Made by a program: the position numbers and the translations under genes
Part shown: piece after piece, positions 25,356 to 34,900 of the stretch
Numbering within the stretch: position 1 is the first letter of the stretch
Layout: each line of letters begins with the position of its first letter
Assembly (NCBI RefSeq): GCF_947500705.1
Contig: NZ_CANMSY010000003.1
Location: 310,001 to 374,000, forward strand
Length of the DNA: 64,000 nt
Direction: 5' to 3'
DNA from: an uncultured Brachybacterium sp.
GTDB taxonomy: Bacteria; Actinomycetota; Actinomycetes; Actinomycetales; Dermabacteraceae
The notes under the pieces: model-generated
Told to the model about the DNA's origin: nothing
Seen by the model: the letters and a program-made list of their open reading frames with translations, nothing else
Database searches by the model: none

Positions 25356-26711
25356 CTACCTCGTCAGCAGGATCGCGGGATCGGACAGGACATCGGCGAC
25401 ATCCATGAGGAAGCGCGAGGCCTCCGCGCCGTCGAGCACGCGGTGGTCGAAGGAGAGGGTGAGGGTCACGACCGTGCGCAGCGCGATCTCGCCGCGGTGC
25501 TCCCACGGCTGGGTGCGCAGCGCCCCGATCGCGAGGATCGTGCTCTGGCCGGGATTGAGGATCGGCACGCCGCCCTCGACGCCGAACACGCCGACGTTGG
25601 TGACGGTGAGGGTGGAGCCGGTCAGCTCCGCCGGGGTCAGCGCACCTTCTCGTGCCGTGGCGACCAGGGCGGTGATCCGCTCGGTGAGGGTCAGGCCGTC
25701 GGCCTCCTCGGCATCCGGCACCGTGGCGACCACCAGCCCGCGCTCGGTGGCGACGGCGATGCCGAGCGCGACGCGGGCGAAGTGCTCGATCTCCCCGGCC
25801 TCGGTGTCGTAACGCGCGTTGGCCGACGGGGTGCGGGCGGCGGCCGGCAGGATCGCCTGGCACACCGCGGCGAGGAAGGACGTCTTCCTTCCCCTCCGCG
25901 CCGGGTGACGCAGCCGTTCGAGGGTGTCGGTGACGTCGATCGTGGTGTGCACCGAGGCCTGCGGGGCGGTGAAGGCGGAGTCAGTCATCGCCCGGGCCGT
26001 CTCGCGGCGCAGCCCGGTGACCGGGACGCGGGTGGAGGAGCGAGTGCTGGCGCCAGGCCTCGTGCCGGCACTCGTCGTGCTCCGTGCGCAGGCCTCGACG
26101 TCGGTGCGCAGGATCCGGCCGCCCGGGCCCGAGCCGTGCACCGCAGTGAGGTCCACGCCCAGGTCACGGGCACGTCGTCGCACCGGCGGCAGCGCCTTGG
26201 GGGTCTCGCCCGCGGCAGCCTCCGCGCTGCCGCTCACGGCCTGCGCCGCGCGGCCGATGTACGGCTCGGTCTGGAAGGAGCGGGGCCGACGGCGAGGCCG
26301 TCCGGTACCGGGCAGCACGGGCCCGTACCCGACCAGCACCTGCTGACGCTGCGGAGCGGCGGACTTCGTCGACGAGGCTCGGCGGGTGGTGTCGGTCGCA
26401 GAGTCGTCGGCCGCTTCTGCGTCGGCCGCTCCGGCGTCGGCCGGAGACTCACCCGCGGGATCCGCACCCACCGCACCCACCTCCTCGAAGCCGATCAGCG
26501 GCGAGCCGACGGCGAGGGTCTCCCCCTCGGCGGCGTGCAGCACGCTGACCCGGCCGGCGCGGGGGCTCGGCAGCTCGACCAGGGCCTTCGCGGTCTCCAC
26601 CTCGACGAGCGGCTGGTTCAGGGTGACCTCGTCACCCACGGCAACCTGCCAGGCCACGATCGTCGCCTCGGTGAGTCCTTCCCCGAGATCGGGGAGTCGG
26701 AAGTCGCTCAT
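25356..26711 (-). CDS. bkdC: Branched-chain alpha-keto acid dehydrogenase E2 (dihydrolipoyl acyltransferase)
   Basis: 451-residue E2 core of the 2-oxoacid dehydrogenase complex. The lipoyl domain (about 1-75) has the lipoyl lysine in VETAKAL. A flexible Ala/Pro/Ser linker is followed by a peripheral-subunit-binding domain around 165-205 (RRRARDLGVDL, GPGGRILRTDVE), and the catalytic domain ends with the active-site motif DHRVLDGAE. It overlaps E1beta by one base. No dihydrolipoamide dehydrogenase (E3) gene is in the window, so the complex must borrow one. Confidence 0.93.
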   Translation of the reverse strand: MSDFRLPDLGEGLTEATIVAWQVAVGDEVTLNQPLVEVETAKALVELPSPRAGRVSVLHAAEGETLAVGSPLIGFEEVGAVGADPAGESPADAGAADAEAADDSATDTTRRASSTKSAAPQRQQVLVGYGPVLPGTGRPRRRPRSFQTEPYIGRAAQAVSGSAEAAAGETPKALPPVRRRARDLGVDLTAVHGSGPGGRILRTDVEACARSTTSAGTRPGASTRSSTRVPVTGLRRETARAMTDSAFTAPQASVHTTIDVTDTLERLRHPARRGRKTSFLAAVCQAILPAAARTPSANARYDTEAGEIEHFARVALGIAVATERGLVVATVPDAEEADGLTLTERITALVATAREGALTPAELTGSTLTVTNVGVFGVEGGVPILNPGQSTILAIGALRTQPWEHRGEIALRTVVTLTLSFDHRVLDGAEASRFLMDVADVLSDPAILLTR

Positions 26712-27754
26712 CAGGCTGCCTCCCTCGAATTGCGGCGGCCCAGGGTGCGGTCCACGGCGTCCAGGATCCGGTCGATACCGGGCAGGTAGTGGTCCTCCAC
26801 CGCGGCGGGCGGGTAGGGGGTGTCGAAGCCGGTGACCCGTTCGGGGGCGGCCTCCAGATGGTCGAAGCAGTCCTCGACGGCCGAGGCGATCACCTCCGAG
26901 GAGAGCGAGACGTTCCCCGGTGCCTCGTGGGTGACCACCAGGCGGCCGGTGCGGCGCACGCTGGCGGCGACCGTCTGCCGGTCCAGCGGGGAGAGAGAGC
27001 GCAGGTCGATCACCTCGAGGCTGATGCCGTCGTCCTCCGCGGCGACCGCTGCCTCGAGCGCGGTGACCACGAGCGGACCGTAGGCGACGAGGGTCGCGTC
27101 GGTCCCCGTCCGGAGCACCCGCGCGGAGGAGAGATCAGCAGTCACGGTCGTGTCCACCTCGCCCTTGGACCAATAGCGGCGCTTCGGCTCGAACACCATC
27201 ACCGGATCGGAGCATTCGATCGCGGCACGCATCGTGGAGTAGGCATCCTGGGGATCGGCGACGGTCACCACCCTGAGGCCCGGAGTGTGGGCGAAGTAGG
27301 CCTCGGGCGATTCCGAGTGGTGCTCGACGGCGCCGATGCCGCCGCCGAAGGGGATCCGGATGGTCAGCGGCATCTGCACCGTCCCGCCGGTGCGATAGTG
27401 CAGGCGGGCGACCTGGGCGACGATCTGGTCGAAGGCCGGGTAGACGAAGCCGTCGAACTGGATCTCGCACACCGGGCGCATGCCCCGGTAGGCCATGCCG
27501 ACGGAGGTGCCGATGATCCCCGACTCCGCGAGCGGGGAGTCGATCACCCGGTCGGCGCCGAAGCGGTCCTTGAGCCCGTCGGTGATGCGGAAGACGCCGC
27601 CGAGGGTGCCGATGTCCTCACCGATCAGCAGCACGTCCGGATCTGCCTCGAGTGCGTCGCGCAGGGCGGCGTTCAATGCCGCGGCCATGGTCATCGTCGT
27701 GGTCTGGGTGGTGGCCTGTGCGGTGGTCACCGCAGGGTTCGGTGTGGTGGTCAT
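26711..27754 (-). CDS. bkdB: Branched-chain alpha-keto acid dehydrogenase E1 beta
   Basis: 347-residue transketolase-like beta subunit, with GEDIGTLGGVFR near the N-terminus, EFQFDGF-type core (CEIQFDGFVYPA) and SPLAESGI. A Thr/Ala-rich N-terminal run of about 22 residues precedes the first conserved helix, so the true start could be the ATG inside it (TMTMAAALNAAL). It overlaps E1alpha by ATGA. It pairs with E1alpha to decarboxylate branched 2-oxo acids from Leu, Ile and Val. Confidence 0.93.
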   Translation of the reverse strand: MTTTPNPAVTTAQATTQTTTMTMAAALNAALRDALEADPDVLLIGEDIGTLGGVFRITDGLKDRFGADRVIDSPLAESGIIGTSVGMAYRGMRPVCEIQFDGFVYPAFDQIVAQVARLHYRTGGTVQMPLTIRIPFGGGIGAVEHHSESPEAYFAHTPGLRVVTVADPQDAYSTMRAAIECSDPVMVFEPKRRYWSKGEVDTTVTADLSSARVLRTGTDATLVAYGPLVVTALEAAVAAEDDGISLEVIDLRSLSPLDRQTVAASVRRTGRLVVTHEAPGNVSLSSEVIASAVEDCFDHLEAAPERVTGFDTPYPPAAVEDHYLPGIDRILDAVDRTLGRRNSREAA

Positions 27755-28902
27755 GCCGAAGATCCCTCCGTCTGCTGGCCGTCGGCCTGCTCGGGAGCAA
27801 GGGAGTTGCGGAACGCCCGGAACTGCTCCCGCTGCCGGACGAGGCCCGGATGCTCGGTGGACAGCACGTTCTCGAAGAGGCTCTCCGGGGCAGGCTCGGG
27901 CAGCGTGGTCACCGCCTCCCGCAGCGCAGTGGTGGCCTCCAGGCTGCGGCGCTTCGCCTCGGCACGGAGCTGCTCGACGTCGGTGCCCAGCTGTTCGAGA
28001 TGACGCTCGAGACGCGCGATCGGGCAGCGCCGTCGCCAGCTCTCCAGCTCCTCCTCGTCGCGGTAGCGGGTGGGGTCGTCGCTCGTGGTGTGGGGGCCGA
28101 GGCGGTAGGTGACCGCCTCGATGAACATCGGCCCCTTCCCGGAACGGATGTGCCGAGCCGCGAACAGGCTCACCGCCCGCATCGCGAGTACGTCATTGCC
28201 ATCCACGCGAAGGGAGGGGATCCCGAAGCCGGTGGGGCGCAACGCGATCGGGACCGTGGCCTGCAGGGCGACCGGCTCGGAGATCGCGTACTGGTTGTTC
28301 TGGCAGAAGAAGAGCACCGGGGCGCGGAACGAGGCGGCGAAGACCATCGCCTCGTTGAGGTCGCCCTGGCTGAGGGCGCCGTCCCCGAAGCAGGCGACGG
28401 CGATGTCGTCCTTGCCCTGCGCCTTCGTGGCCATCGCGTAGCCGACGGCGTGATGGGCCTGCGCCCCGATGATCACCTGCGGGGTGGCCATGTGGTGGGC
28501 GAAGGGGTCCCAACCGGACAGGGTGGTCCCGCGCCAGACGGAGAGCATCTCCCCCGGGCTCACTCCCCGGCACCAGGCCAGGCCGTTCTCCCGGTACGAG
28601 GTGAAGAAGAAGTCCGTGCTCGGCAGGGCGCGGGCCAGGCCGATCTGGGCGGCCTCCTGGCCGCGCAGCGGCGGCCAGAGCCCCAGCTCGCCCTGCCGCT
28701 GCAGGGCCACGGCCTCGTCGTCGAGCGCACGGATCACGGCCATGTCGAGGAAGAGGCCGGTCAGCAGTTCCTCGTCCACGTCGCGCAGGAGGGGATCGAG
28801 GGTGGGGTCGGGGTGTCGGGTGCCGTCCTCGGCGAGGACGTACAGGGGCTGCACGAGTCCAGCGACCAGGTCGTGGTCGGGAGCTGACGTGGTCGTCAAC
28901 AT
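27751..28902 (-). CDS. bkdA: Branched-chain alpha-keto acid dehydrogenase E1 alpha
   Basis: 383-residue thiamine diphosphate-dependent subunit. The TPP motif runs from GDGALSQGD (173-181) to the paired asparagines at 202-203 (QNNQYAIS), and SYRENG precedes it in the active site. First gene of the eight-gene leftward operon. The 179-base gap to the divergent Lrp gene must hold its promoter; TAGCGT around 28988-28993 on the minus strand is a candidate -10 and overlaps a GTGCAC motif also found at the Lrp start. Confidence 0.93.
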   Translation of the reverse strand: MLTTTSAPDHDLVAGLVQPLYVLAEDGTRHPDPTLDPLLRDVDEELLTGLFLDMAVIRALDDEAVALQRQGELGLWPPLRGQEAAQIGLARALPSTDFFFTSYRENGLAWCRGVSPGEMLSVWRGTTLSGWDPFAHHMATPQVIIGAQAHHAVGYAMATKAQGKDDIAVACFGDGALSQGDLNEAMVFAASFRAPVLFFCQNNQYAISEPVALQATVPIALRPTGFGIPSLRVDGNDVLAMRAVSLFAARHIRSGKGPMFIEAVTYRLGPHTTSDDPTRYRDEEELESWRRRCPIARLERHLEQLGTDVEQLRAEAKRRSLEATTALREAVTTLPEPAPESLFENVLSTEHPGLVRQREQFRAFRNSLAPEQADGQQTEGSSA

Positions 28903-29067
28903 TCGGACCTCCAGAATCCGCCGCGCCGGGTAGGCGCATGGGACGTCCGCACCGGGTGGGTGCGCGTGACGTCATCGTCACCGTGCACGCTACGCCGAGG
29001 GTGCAGGACGTGCAACGGAAACCAGAGAACTTCAGCACAATGCTCAACACTCGAGGCTACGGAGGCG

Positions 29068-29083
29068 TAGAATAGTGCACTAT
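29068..29083 (+). promoter_or_regulatory. -10 element and palindrome at the Lrp start codon
   Basis: TAGAAT (29068-29073) stands eight bases before the ATG at 29082, which implies a leaderless or nearly leaderless transcript. The 12-base palindrome ATAGTGCACTAT (29072-29083) overlaps this -10 element and the first two bases of the start codon, a good position for autoregulation by the Lrp protein. Confidence 0.55.
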
Positions 29084-29552
29084 GCGCATCGTGGATGACA
29101 CCGACCGTCGGCTCCTGCTGGCCATGACGGAGAATCCCCGCTCGACGATCGTCTCCCTCGCGGAGCGGCTGGGCCTGTCCCGCAACACCGTCCAGTCACG
29201 CCTCGCCGCGCTCGAGGCGGGGCAGACGCTTCAGGGTTACGACCGGCGGTTGCATGCGGCCTCGCTCGGCTATCCGCTGACTGCGTTCATGGAGACGCAG
29301 GTGGATCAGCCTCGGCTGGAGCAGGTCATCGCGCAGCTGCGCGAGATTCCCGAGGTGGTTCAGGTGCACGGGCTCAGCGGCCTGAACGACATCCTGGTGC
29401 GCTGCGTGTGCCGCGACACCGACGACCTCTACCGGGTCAACAAGCTGATCCTCGGCTGCGAGGGCGTGATCCGCACCGACACCTCCCTCGCGATGGGCGA
29501 GCTGATCCCCTTCCGCCTCGCCCCGGTGCTCGAGCGGGACCTGGGGCGGTGA
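29082..29552 (+). CDS. Lrp/AsnC family transcriptional regulator
   Basis: 156-residue regulator: N-terminal helix-turn-helix (about 1-60, LAERLGLSRNTVQSRLAAL), then an AsnC-type ligand-binding RAM domain with VQVHGLSGLNDILVRC. It is divergent from the branched-chain catabolic operon, so it plausibly senses a branched-chain amino acid or keto acid and controls bkdA onward, as BkdR does in other bacteria. It has no ribosome site; see the -10 at 29068. Confidence 0.9.
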   Translation: MRIVDDTDRRLLLAMTENPRSTIVSLAERLGLSRNTVQSRLAALEAGQTLQGYDRRLHAASLGYPLTAFMETQVDQPRLEQVIAQLREIPEVVQVHGLSGLNDILVRCVCRDTDDLYRVNKLILGCEGVIRTDTSLAMGELIPFRLAPVLERDLGR

Positions 29553-29596
29553 GAGGTGGGCCTGGGCGGCGACCCTGGGCAGATTGCCCACGACCC

Positions 29597-29658
29597 CGTC
29601 GATCCCCTCTGGACTGTCGTTCGGGGGCATTCCCGGCGACAGCTCAGAGGGGATCGAC
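29597..29658. terminator. Large bidirectional hairpin
   Basis: A 23-base stem (29597-29619 with 29636-29658, two mismatches) sits between the converging Lrp and Gfo/Idh genes. It begins CGTCGATCCCCTCT. Each side could serve as a terminator. Confidence 0.8.
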
Positions 29659-29698
29659 GCCTCGGAGGCGGGTGTGCCGACGAGACGGGTACAGCGAC

Positions 29699-30718
29699 TC
29701 AGCCCCGAGCGAGCGTCACCGGCTGGCCGGTGCGCACCGACTCCTGAGCGGCGGCGACCACCGCGACGGTGCGCAGCCCCACGTCACCGGTGGGATCCGC
29801 CGCGCGGCCCTCGCGCACGGCGCCCAGGAAGGCGTCCAGCAGCAGGGCGTCGGTGTTCGTCCCGTAGGGGAGCCACTGCCCCGGGCCGCCCACGTGCTGG
29901 GCGAAGGCGTCGATCTGGAGCTGCCCGCCGGTGCCGAGGGCCTGCAGGCTCAGGCCTCCCCAGGTCGCGGCGTCGGGCGGCATCGACCAGGAGCAGTCGA
30001 TGGTCGCGACCACACCCGAATCGTAGGTGAGGGTGACCAGGCCGCCGGTCTCGGCGCCCTCGCCAGCCCGGTCGGCGTAGAGGATGCGGTTGGTGACCGC
30101 GTGAACCGTCGCGGGCGGTCCGAAGATCGAGTCGAGGATCTCGGCCAGGTGCACCGTGTGGTCCACCATCGCGCCGCCGCCGGCGAGCTCCACATCGGTG
30201 AACCAGTCGCGGGCCGAGGGCAGCTTGCCGTTGTTGGTGCCGGTGAGTCCGACGACCTCGCCGAGGGTGCCGTCGGCCACCGCGGTGCGCAGGGCCTGTA
30301 CCGCGGGGGCGAAGTGCACCGGGAACGCTGTCATCAGCACCACGCCGGCCTCACGGCAGGCCGCGACCATCGCTTCGGCGTCGGGGACATTCGTGGCCAG
30401 CGGCTTCTCGCACAGCACGTGCACGCCGCGGCGAGCAGCCTCGAGCACCAGGTCCTTGTGATGGGCGTTCGCACTGGTCACCACGATCGCGTCAGGGCCC
30501 TCGGGCCAGGCGTCCCACGCCGCGGCGTAGGAGGGGACCACGCGCACGCCGCGCACGTCGCCGTAGCCGTCGGGGTCGGCGACCACGAGGTCCACGTCGG
30601 CGCGCGCCCCGAGCTGCGCCGCGTAGCTCACGGCGTGGGTGTGCGCGCAGCTCATCAGCGCGATCTTCAGCTCGGGAGCGGCGTGGCCGGCAGGGTCAGT
30701 GGGGTGTGCGGTCAGCAT
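29699..30718 (-). CDS. Gfo/Idh/MocA family oxidoreductase
   Basis: 339-residue NAD(P)-dependent sugar or inositol dehydrogenase-type protein. The N-terminal part is atypical for the family: the expected GxGxxG is replaced by LMSCAHTHAVSYAAQL near residues 21-36. The conserved CEKPLAT (around 110) and the C-terminal beta-sheet domain with GGGAMVDHTVH are present. It overlaps the upstream paralogue by seven bases. With the unusual cofactor loop, activity should not be assumed. Confidence 0.85.
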   Translation of the reverse strand: MLTAHPTDPAGHAAPELKIALMSCAHTHAVSYAAQLGARADVDLVVADPDGYGDVRGVRVVPSYAAAWDAWPEGPDAIVVTSANAHHKDLVLEAARRGVHVLCEKPLATNVPDAEAMVAACREAGVVLMTAFPVHFAPAVQALRTAVADGTLGEVVGLTGTNNGKLPSARDWFTDVELAGGGAMVDHTVHLAEILDSIFGPPATVHAVTNRILYADRAGEGAETGGLVTLTYDSGVVATIDCSWSMPPDAATWGGLSLQALGTGGQLQIDAFAQHVGGPGQWLPYGTNTDALLLDAFLGAVREGRAADPTGDVGLRTVAVVAAAQESVRTGQPVTLARG

Positions 30719-31743
30719 GTGATGCTCCGTCCGGTGCGCAGGGACTCGAGGGCGGCGTGGGAGACCTCCACGGCGAGCGCGCCGTCGGCCGCCTCCACCC
30801 GGGTGGGGGCGCCGGTGCTCAGCGCCGTCACGAACTCGACGATCTCGGCGGCGTAGGGGTCGGCCAGGACCGAGACGTCGGGGAGGAAGCCGTCGCCGCT
30901 GGACTGACGGGAGGAGGCAACGGCATCGAAGACGATCCCGGAATCGCCGGCGCTGTCGTACTGCAGGCGGCCCGCGTCACCGGCGAGATCGAAGGTGTAG
31001 CGGAAGGCGGTGCCGGCCGGGCCCCAGAAGCCGCGGCAGTGACTGAGCGCGCCGGAGCGGTGGGTCAGGACCACGTGTGCGGTGCGCACCGCGGAGTAGG
31101 AGGGGGCGACCGCTTGCTGGGCGTAGACCGTCGAGACGGGGCCGGCCATCCAGAGCGCCTGGTCGATGTCGTGGATCATCCGGTCCATCACGATGCCGCC
31201 CGAGAGCTCCTCGTCCGCGTACCACTCACGACTCGGCAGGGAGCCGGTGCGTTCGAAGCGCAGCACGGCGAGCGTGCCTACGGCGCCGGTGTCGATCGCT
31301 CGCTTCGCCGCGGCGTACTGCGGGAAGTACCGCACCACGTGCGCCGGGAACAGCCTGCGGCCTGCCTTCTCGGCATGCTCGACGAGGTCGCGTGCCTCAG
31401 CGGGGTCCAGGGCGAGCGGCTTCTCGCAGATTACGTCCTTGCCGGCGTCCAACGCCGCACGCACGATCTCGGGGTGCGCCGGGGTGGGGGTGCAGACGTC
31501 CACGACGTCCACCGCGGCCAGCAGCTCCTCGAGAGTGTCGTGCACGGTGGCGCCGGACTCGGTGGCGAACTCCTGCGCTCCCGCGTCGCTGTAGCAGTGC
31601 AGGTCCACGCCGAGCTCGACCCAGCCCGGCAGGTGGGCGCGGGAGATGCCACCGGTGCCGACGACGCCGACGCGCAAGGGGCGCGGGGCCTCGGGCGGCA
31701 CAGCGACTTCGGAATCAGCCTCGGGGTGCGGGGTGGTGGTCAT
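30712..31743 (-). CDS. Gfo/Idh/MocA family oxidoreductase
   Basis: 343-residue oxidoreductase with a normal Rossmann entry (VGVVGTGGISRAH, about residues 24-36), CEKPLALDP and the substrate-domain motif GGIVMDRMIHDID. It probably oxidises or epimerises a sugar via a transient keto form. It is translationally coupled to the second Gfo/Idh gene; the pair might act on one sugar. Its promoter region (31744-31955, 212 bases) contains a short inverted repeat and an AT-rich patch around 31860-31886. Confidence 0.88.
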   Translation of the reverse strand: MTTTPHPEADSEVAVPPEAPRPLRVGVVGTGGISRAHLPGWVELGVDLHCYSDAGAQEFATESGATVHDTLEELLAAVDVVDVCTPTPAHPEIVRAALDAGKDVICEKPLALDPAEARDLVEHAEKAGRRLFPAHVVRYFPQYAAAKRAIDTGAVGTLAVLRFERTGSLPSREWYADEELSGGIVMDRMIHDIDQALWMAGPVSTVYAQQAVAPSYSAVRTAHVVLTHRSGALSHCRGFWGPAGTAFRYTFDLAGDAGRLQYDSAGDSGIVFDAVASSRQSSGDGFLPDVSVLADPYAAEIVEFVTALSTGAPTRVEAADGALAVEVSHAALESLRTGRSITC

Positions 31744-31826
31744 GCGCGGGCGGTCCTTCCTCAGAGAGGGGCGTCGGCGCTGGGGTGAAGAGCACCGGAC
31801 GGTGCGACCGCCGAGCGGTCGTCATG

Positions 31827-31844
31827 GCGTGCATTACCGCACGC
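31827..31844. promoter_or_regulatory. Inverted repeat upstream of the Gfo/Idh pair
   Basis: GCGTGC and GCACGC arms flank ATTACC, about 85 bases upstream of the start at 31743, next to an AT-rich patch that may hold the promoter. It is a candidate operator for an unidentified regulator; it does not match the LacI operator at 36480. Confidence 0.35.
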
Positions 31845-31955
31845 TATCAGCGCAGACGCATTATGTAACCCCTTTATGAAATATGCCCGGAGCTGGTCGA
31901 GCATCCCGGAGAAGGTCGATGCGGTTCAGACCCCGCGCGGGGCGGGAGGGGCGGC

Positions 31956-34900
31956 TCAGCCCAGCCGCACATCCAGCACCGCACCGGCGCGCACCTGCTC
32001 CACGGGGACCGAGATCCCGGCCTCCCGGTAACGGGCCGTGAGGGGTGTGCCGACGATGACCTGCCCGTCCACGCTCAGCTCGCGCACCCCGCAGCCGGCC
32101 ACCCCGCGGAGGAAGCGCACGGTGAGGAAGCCGCCGGCGTAGGGGATCTCCGCTTCGATGCCGTCCAGCGCGGCGGGGAGCACGGGGTCGATCTCCAGCC
32201 GCTCTCCGCGCCGGCGCACGCCCAGCAGGTCCTCGACGATGATGCGCAGCAGCAGGCCCGGCCCGGAGGAGTAGACCCGCCAGCCGCCCTCGAAGCCCGT
32301 GGACTGCGCGAACAGGGCACCAGGGTTCTCGGAAGCGGTGTATCGATCGGGGAAGACTGCGTCGGAGCTGGAGTAGTAGCAGTTGGCCTGGCGCACTCTC
32401 GCCCCGCGCACCCGCTGGCCGAGACCGATCGGGACGGCCTTCAGCAGCTCGGTCCAGGCGAGGTCGGCCTCGCCGAGGTGGGTGAGCGCCTCGATCCAGC
32501 GCAGGTGGGCGTGCATGTACATCAGGCCCACCTCCCGGCCCCAGAAGGTCGCCGCCTCCGCGCGCTGGAAGATGTGCATCTCCCCGCCGTGATAGCTGAG
32601 GGGCCGGTCGAAGAGGTACAGGCCGGTGGGCCCGGCGAGATGCTCTCGCAGCAGTGCGAGGTGATGACGGGCCTCGGCGGGGGTGAGCAGCTCATCGGCC
32701 ACGGCGTGGATCATCTGCAGGGAGCCGTGGCGCACCCCGGTGGTGGTGTCGCTGGGGTGGACCAGGTGCTCGACCTGACCGCCGTCGAGGATCGCGTAGC
32801 CGGCCAGCTCGCCGTCGACCAGCAGGTGCTCACGCAGGCCCTGCTCGGCGCCGGCGGCCAGAGCACGGCAGCGCCGCTCGAGCTCGGCCCCGCGGGCGTC
32901 GGCGTCCTCCGCGAGGGCGTCCGCGAGCACGGTGAGGGCCTTGACCTCGAGCTCGGTGGTCCAGGTGGAGCACATGTGCTCGGCGAGCTCGGGGCGGGCC
33001 GGCTGCAGGGAGTCGTTCCAGTCGCCGTGGCCGTAGGCGGGCAGGCGCGGGTCCTCGGTGCGGTGCCCGACGATGTGGTCGAGGGCGCGGGAGAGGTGGT
33101 CCAGGACCGTGGTCGGCTCCCCCATCGCCTGCTCGCCCACCCAGGGGGCGGTCTCCTCGAGCATCCCGTGATCACCCGTCACGGCGAGGTACTCCCCGAG
33201 GGCGAGCAGCGGCCAATAGACGACGTCCCCGTGGGCGTCCCGCATCCCGGGCCCGGTGTGTCCGGGCAGGTAGTCGAACCATTGGGGCCAGGTGCCGTCC
33301 TCCTGCTGGGCCGCCATCACGCTCAGCAGGGTGCGGCGCAGCACGGCCGGCTCATCGGTGGCCAGCAGCAGGCCCACGGGGCCCTGGCACACGTCGCGGG
33401 TGCCCCAGGCGCCGCCGGAGTACTGCTCGAGCCCGCGCGGGGAGCGGAAGTGGATCGAGGCGTTCTGCGCGAGCCAGCCCAGCGTCTCACCGACCGCCGC
33501 GACTTCTTCTCCGCCGCCGCGCAGTGCGGGCAGGCGGGGGCGATAGGCGGCCGACGGGGCTGCGGCGGACGGCTCACCTGCGGCGCCCGAGCCGACCGGA
33601 GCGCTCGAGCCGACCGGGTTGGCCGCTGTGCGGGCAGCGCCCGGCGTGCGGGGAGCGCCCGGCGTGGCCTCCCCGTGCAGCAGCCGCACCCGCGCGGACT
33701 GGGAGAGGTCGAGGCGGGCGGTGAGCAGTCCGGTGCCGTGCACGCTGCCGTCGGAGAACAGAGCGGAGTCATCCCCGATCTCCACCGGACAGCCGTCTGC
33801 GATGACCTGGAGCGCGAGCTCGGCGGACTCGGTGCCCACCACCAGCAGCAGCTCCGCGCCCGGCCCGGGCTCGCCGCTGACCTCGATGTCCACCAAGGCG
33901 CCCTGCCCGAGCAGCACCTCGGAGCTGATGCGCAGGGTGAGCGTCTCGGTGAGGTACAGCCACTGGGAGGAGGCGCCGTCGGTGAGCCAGAGGGAGGGGG
34001 TGGACAGCAGCGACCAGCCGCCGTCGGCCGTGCGCAGCAGCAGGCGCACCCCACCGCTGCGATCCAGGCCCAGGTAGGAGCGGCGCACCGTGGTCAGGGC
34101 GCCCGTGGACGCGTGGCCGAGGGTGAGCTGGGAGCAGAAGACGCCGCGCATCCAGACCGTCGAGGCGACGGTGTCCAGATCTGCAGTGCCGCTGCCGTGG
34201 ACCTGCTGGATGTGGCCGTGCGGCCGCAGGACCAGGCGCTCCTTGGCTGCGGTGACGAGATGGCCGCGGTCGGAGAAGGCGCTCAGCAGCCGACCGTCCT
34301 CCTCGAGCAGCCGCAGCGGCCCGCCGGCGAACTTCTCGCACTGCGCGTGATCAGCCTCCTGCACCGCGAGCGGCGGCGCGGCGGCGAGGAGGGATGTCGC
34401 GAGCGGAGAGGCGGCGGACTCGGTGGTGGCGGGATGAGAGGTGGCGGGATGTGAGGTGGCGGGTCGCGCGTCGGGGGCGACGCCCTCCGCCTCTGCGGGA
34501 GCGGGTTCAGCGGCCGCAGCGGGCAGCGCCGCCGGCGCAGCCAGGGATCCCTCGATCCGCTCCTGCAGCTGCCGGATCAGCGTCGCATCCTGGGGCCCGG
34601 TGGCCGCGGGATGATCGGCGAGCGCGAAGCCCCAGAAGCTGCCCCTCCACTCCTGGCCGGGGGCGAACACCAGCGGCGCGGTGCGCAGCGCGACGAGGGT
34701 GTGCTCGTGCTGCAGGCGCTCCGAGGGCAGGTCGCGGGCAGGATCCAGGCCCTCCCCGGTGCGGCGGTCCAGCAGCTGGAGGGCGTCGGTCCCCCATTCG
34801 GCGAGGGGGGTGCTGGCTCCCACGGCCGCCCAGGGTGCGGCGGGCCCGGGCATGTTCTGGCGCACGGCGAGGGCGAGCGAGGCCTCCCGGCCGCCGCCCT

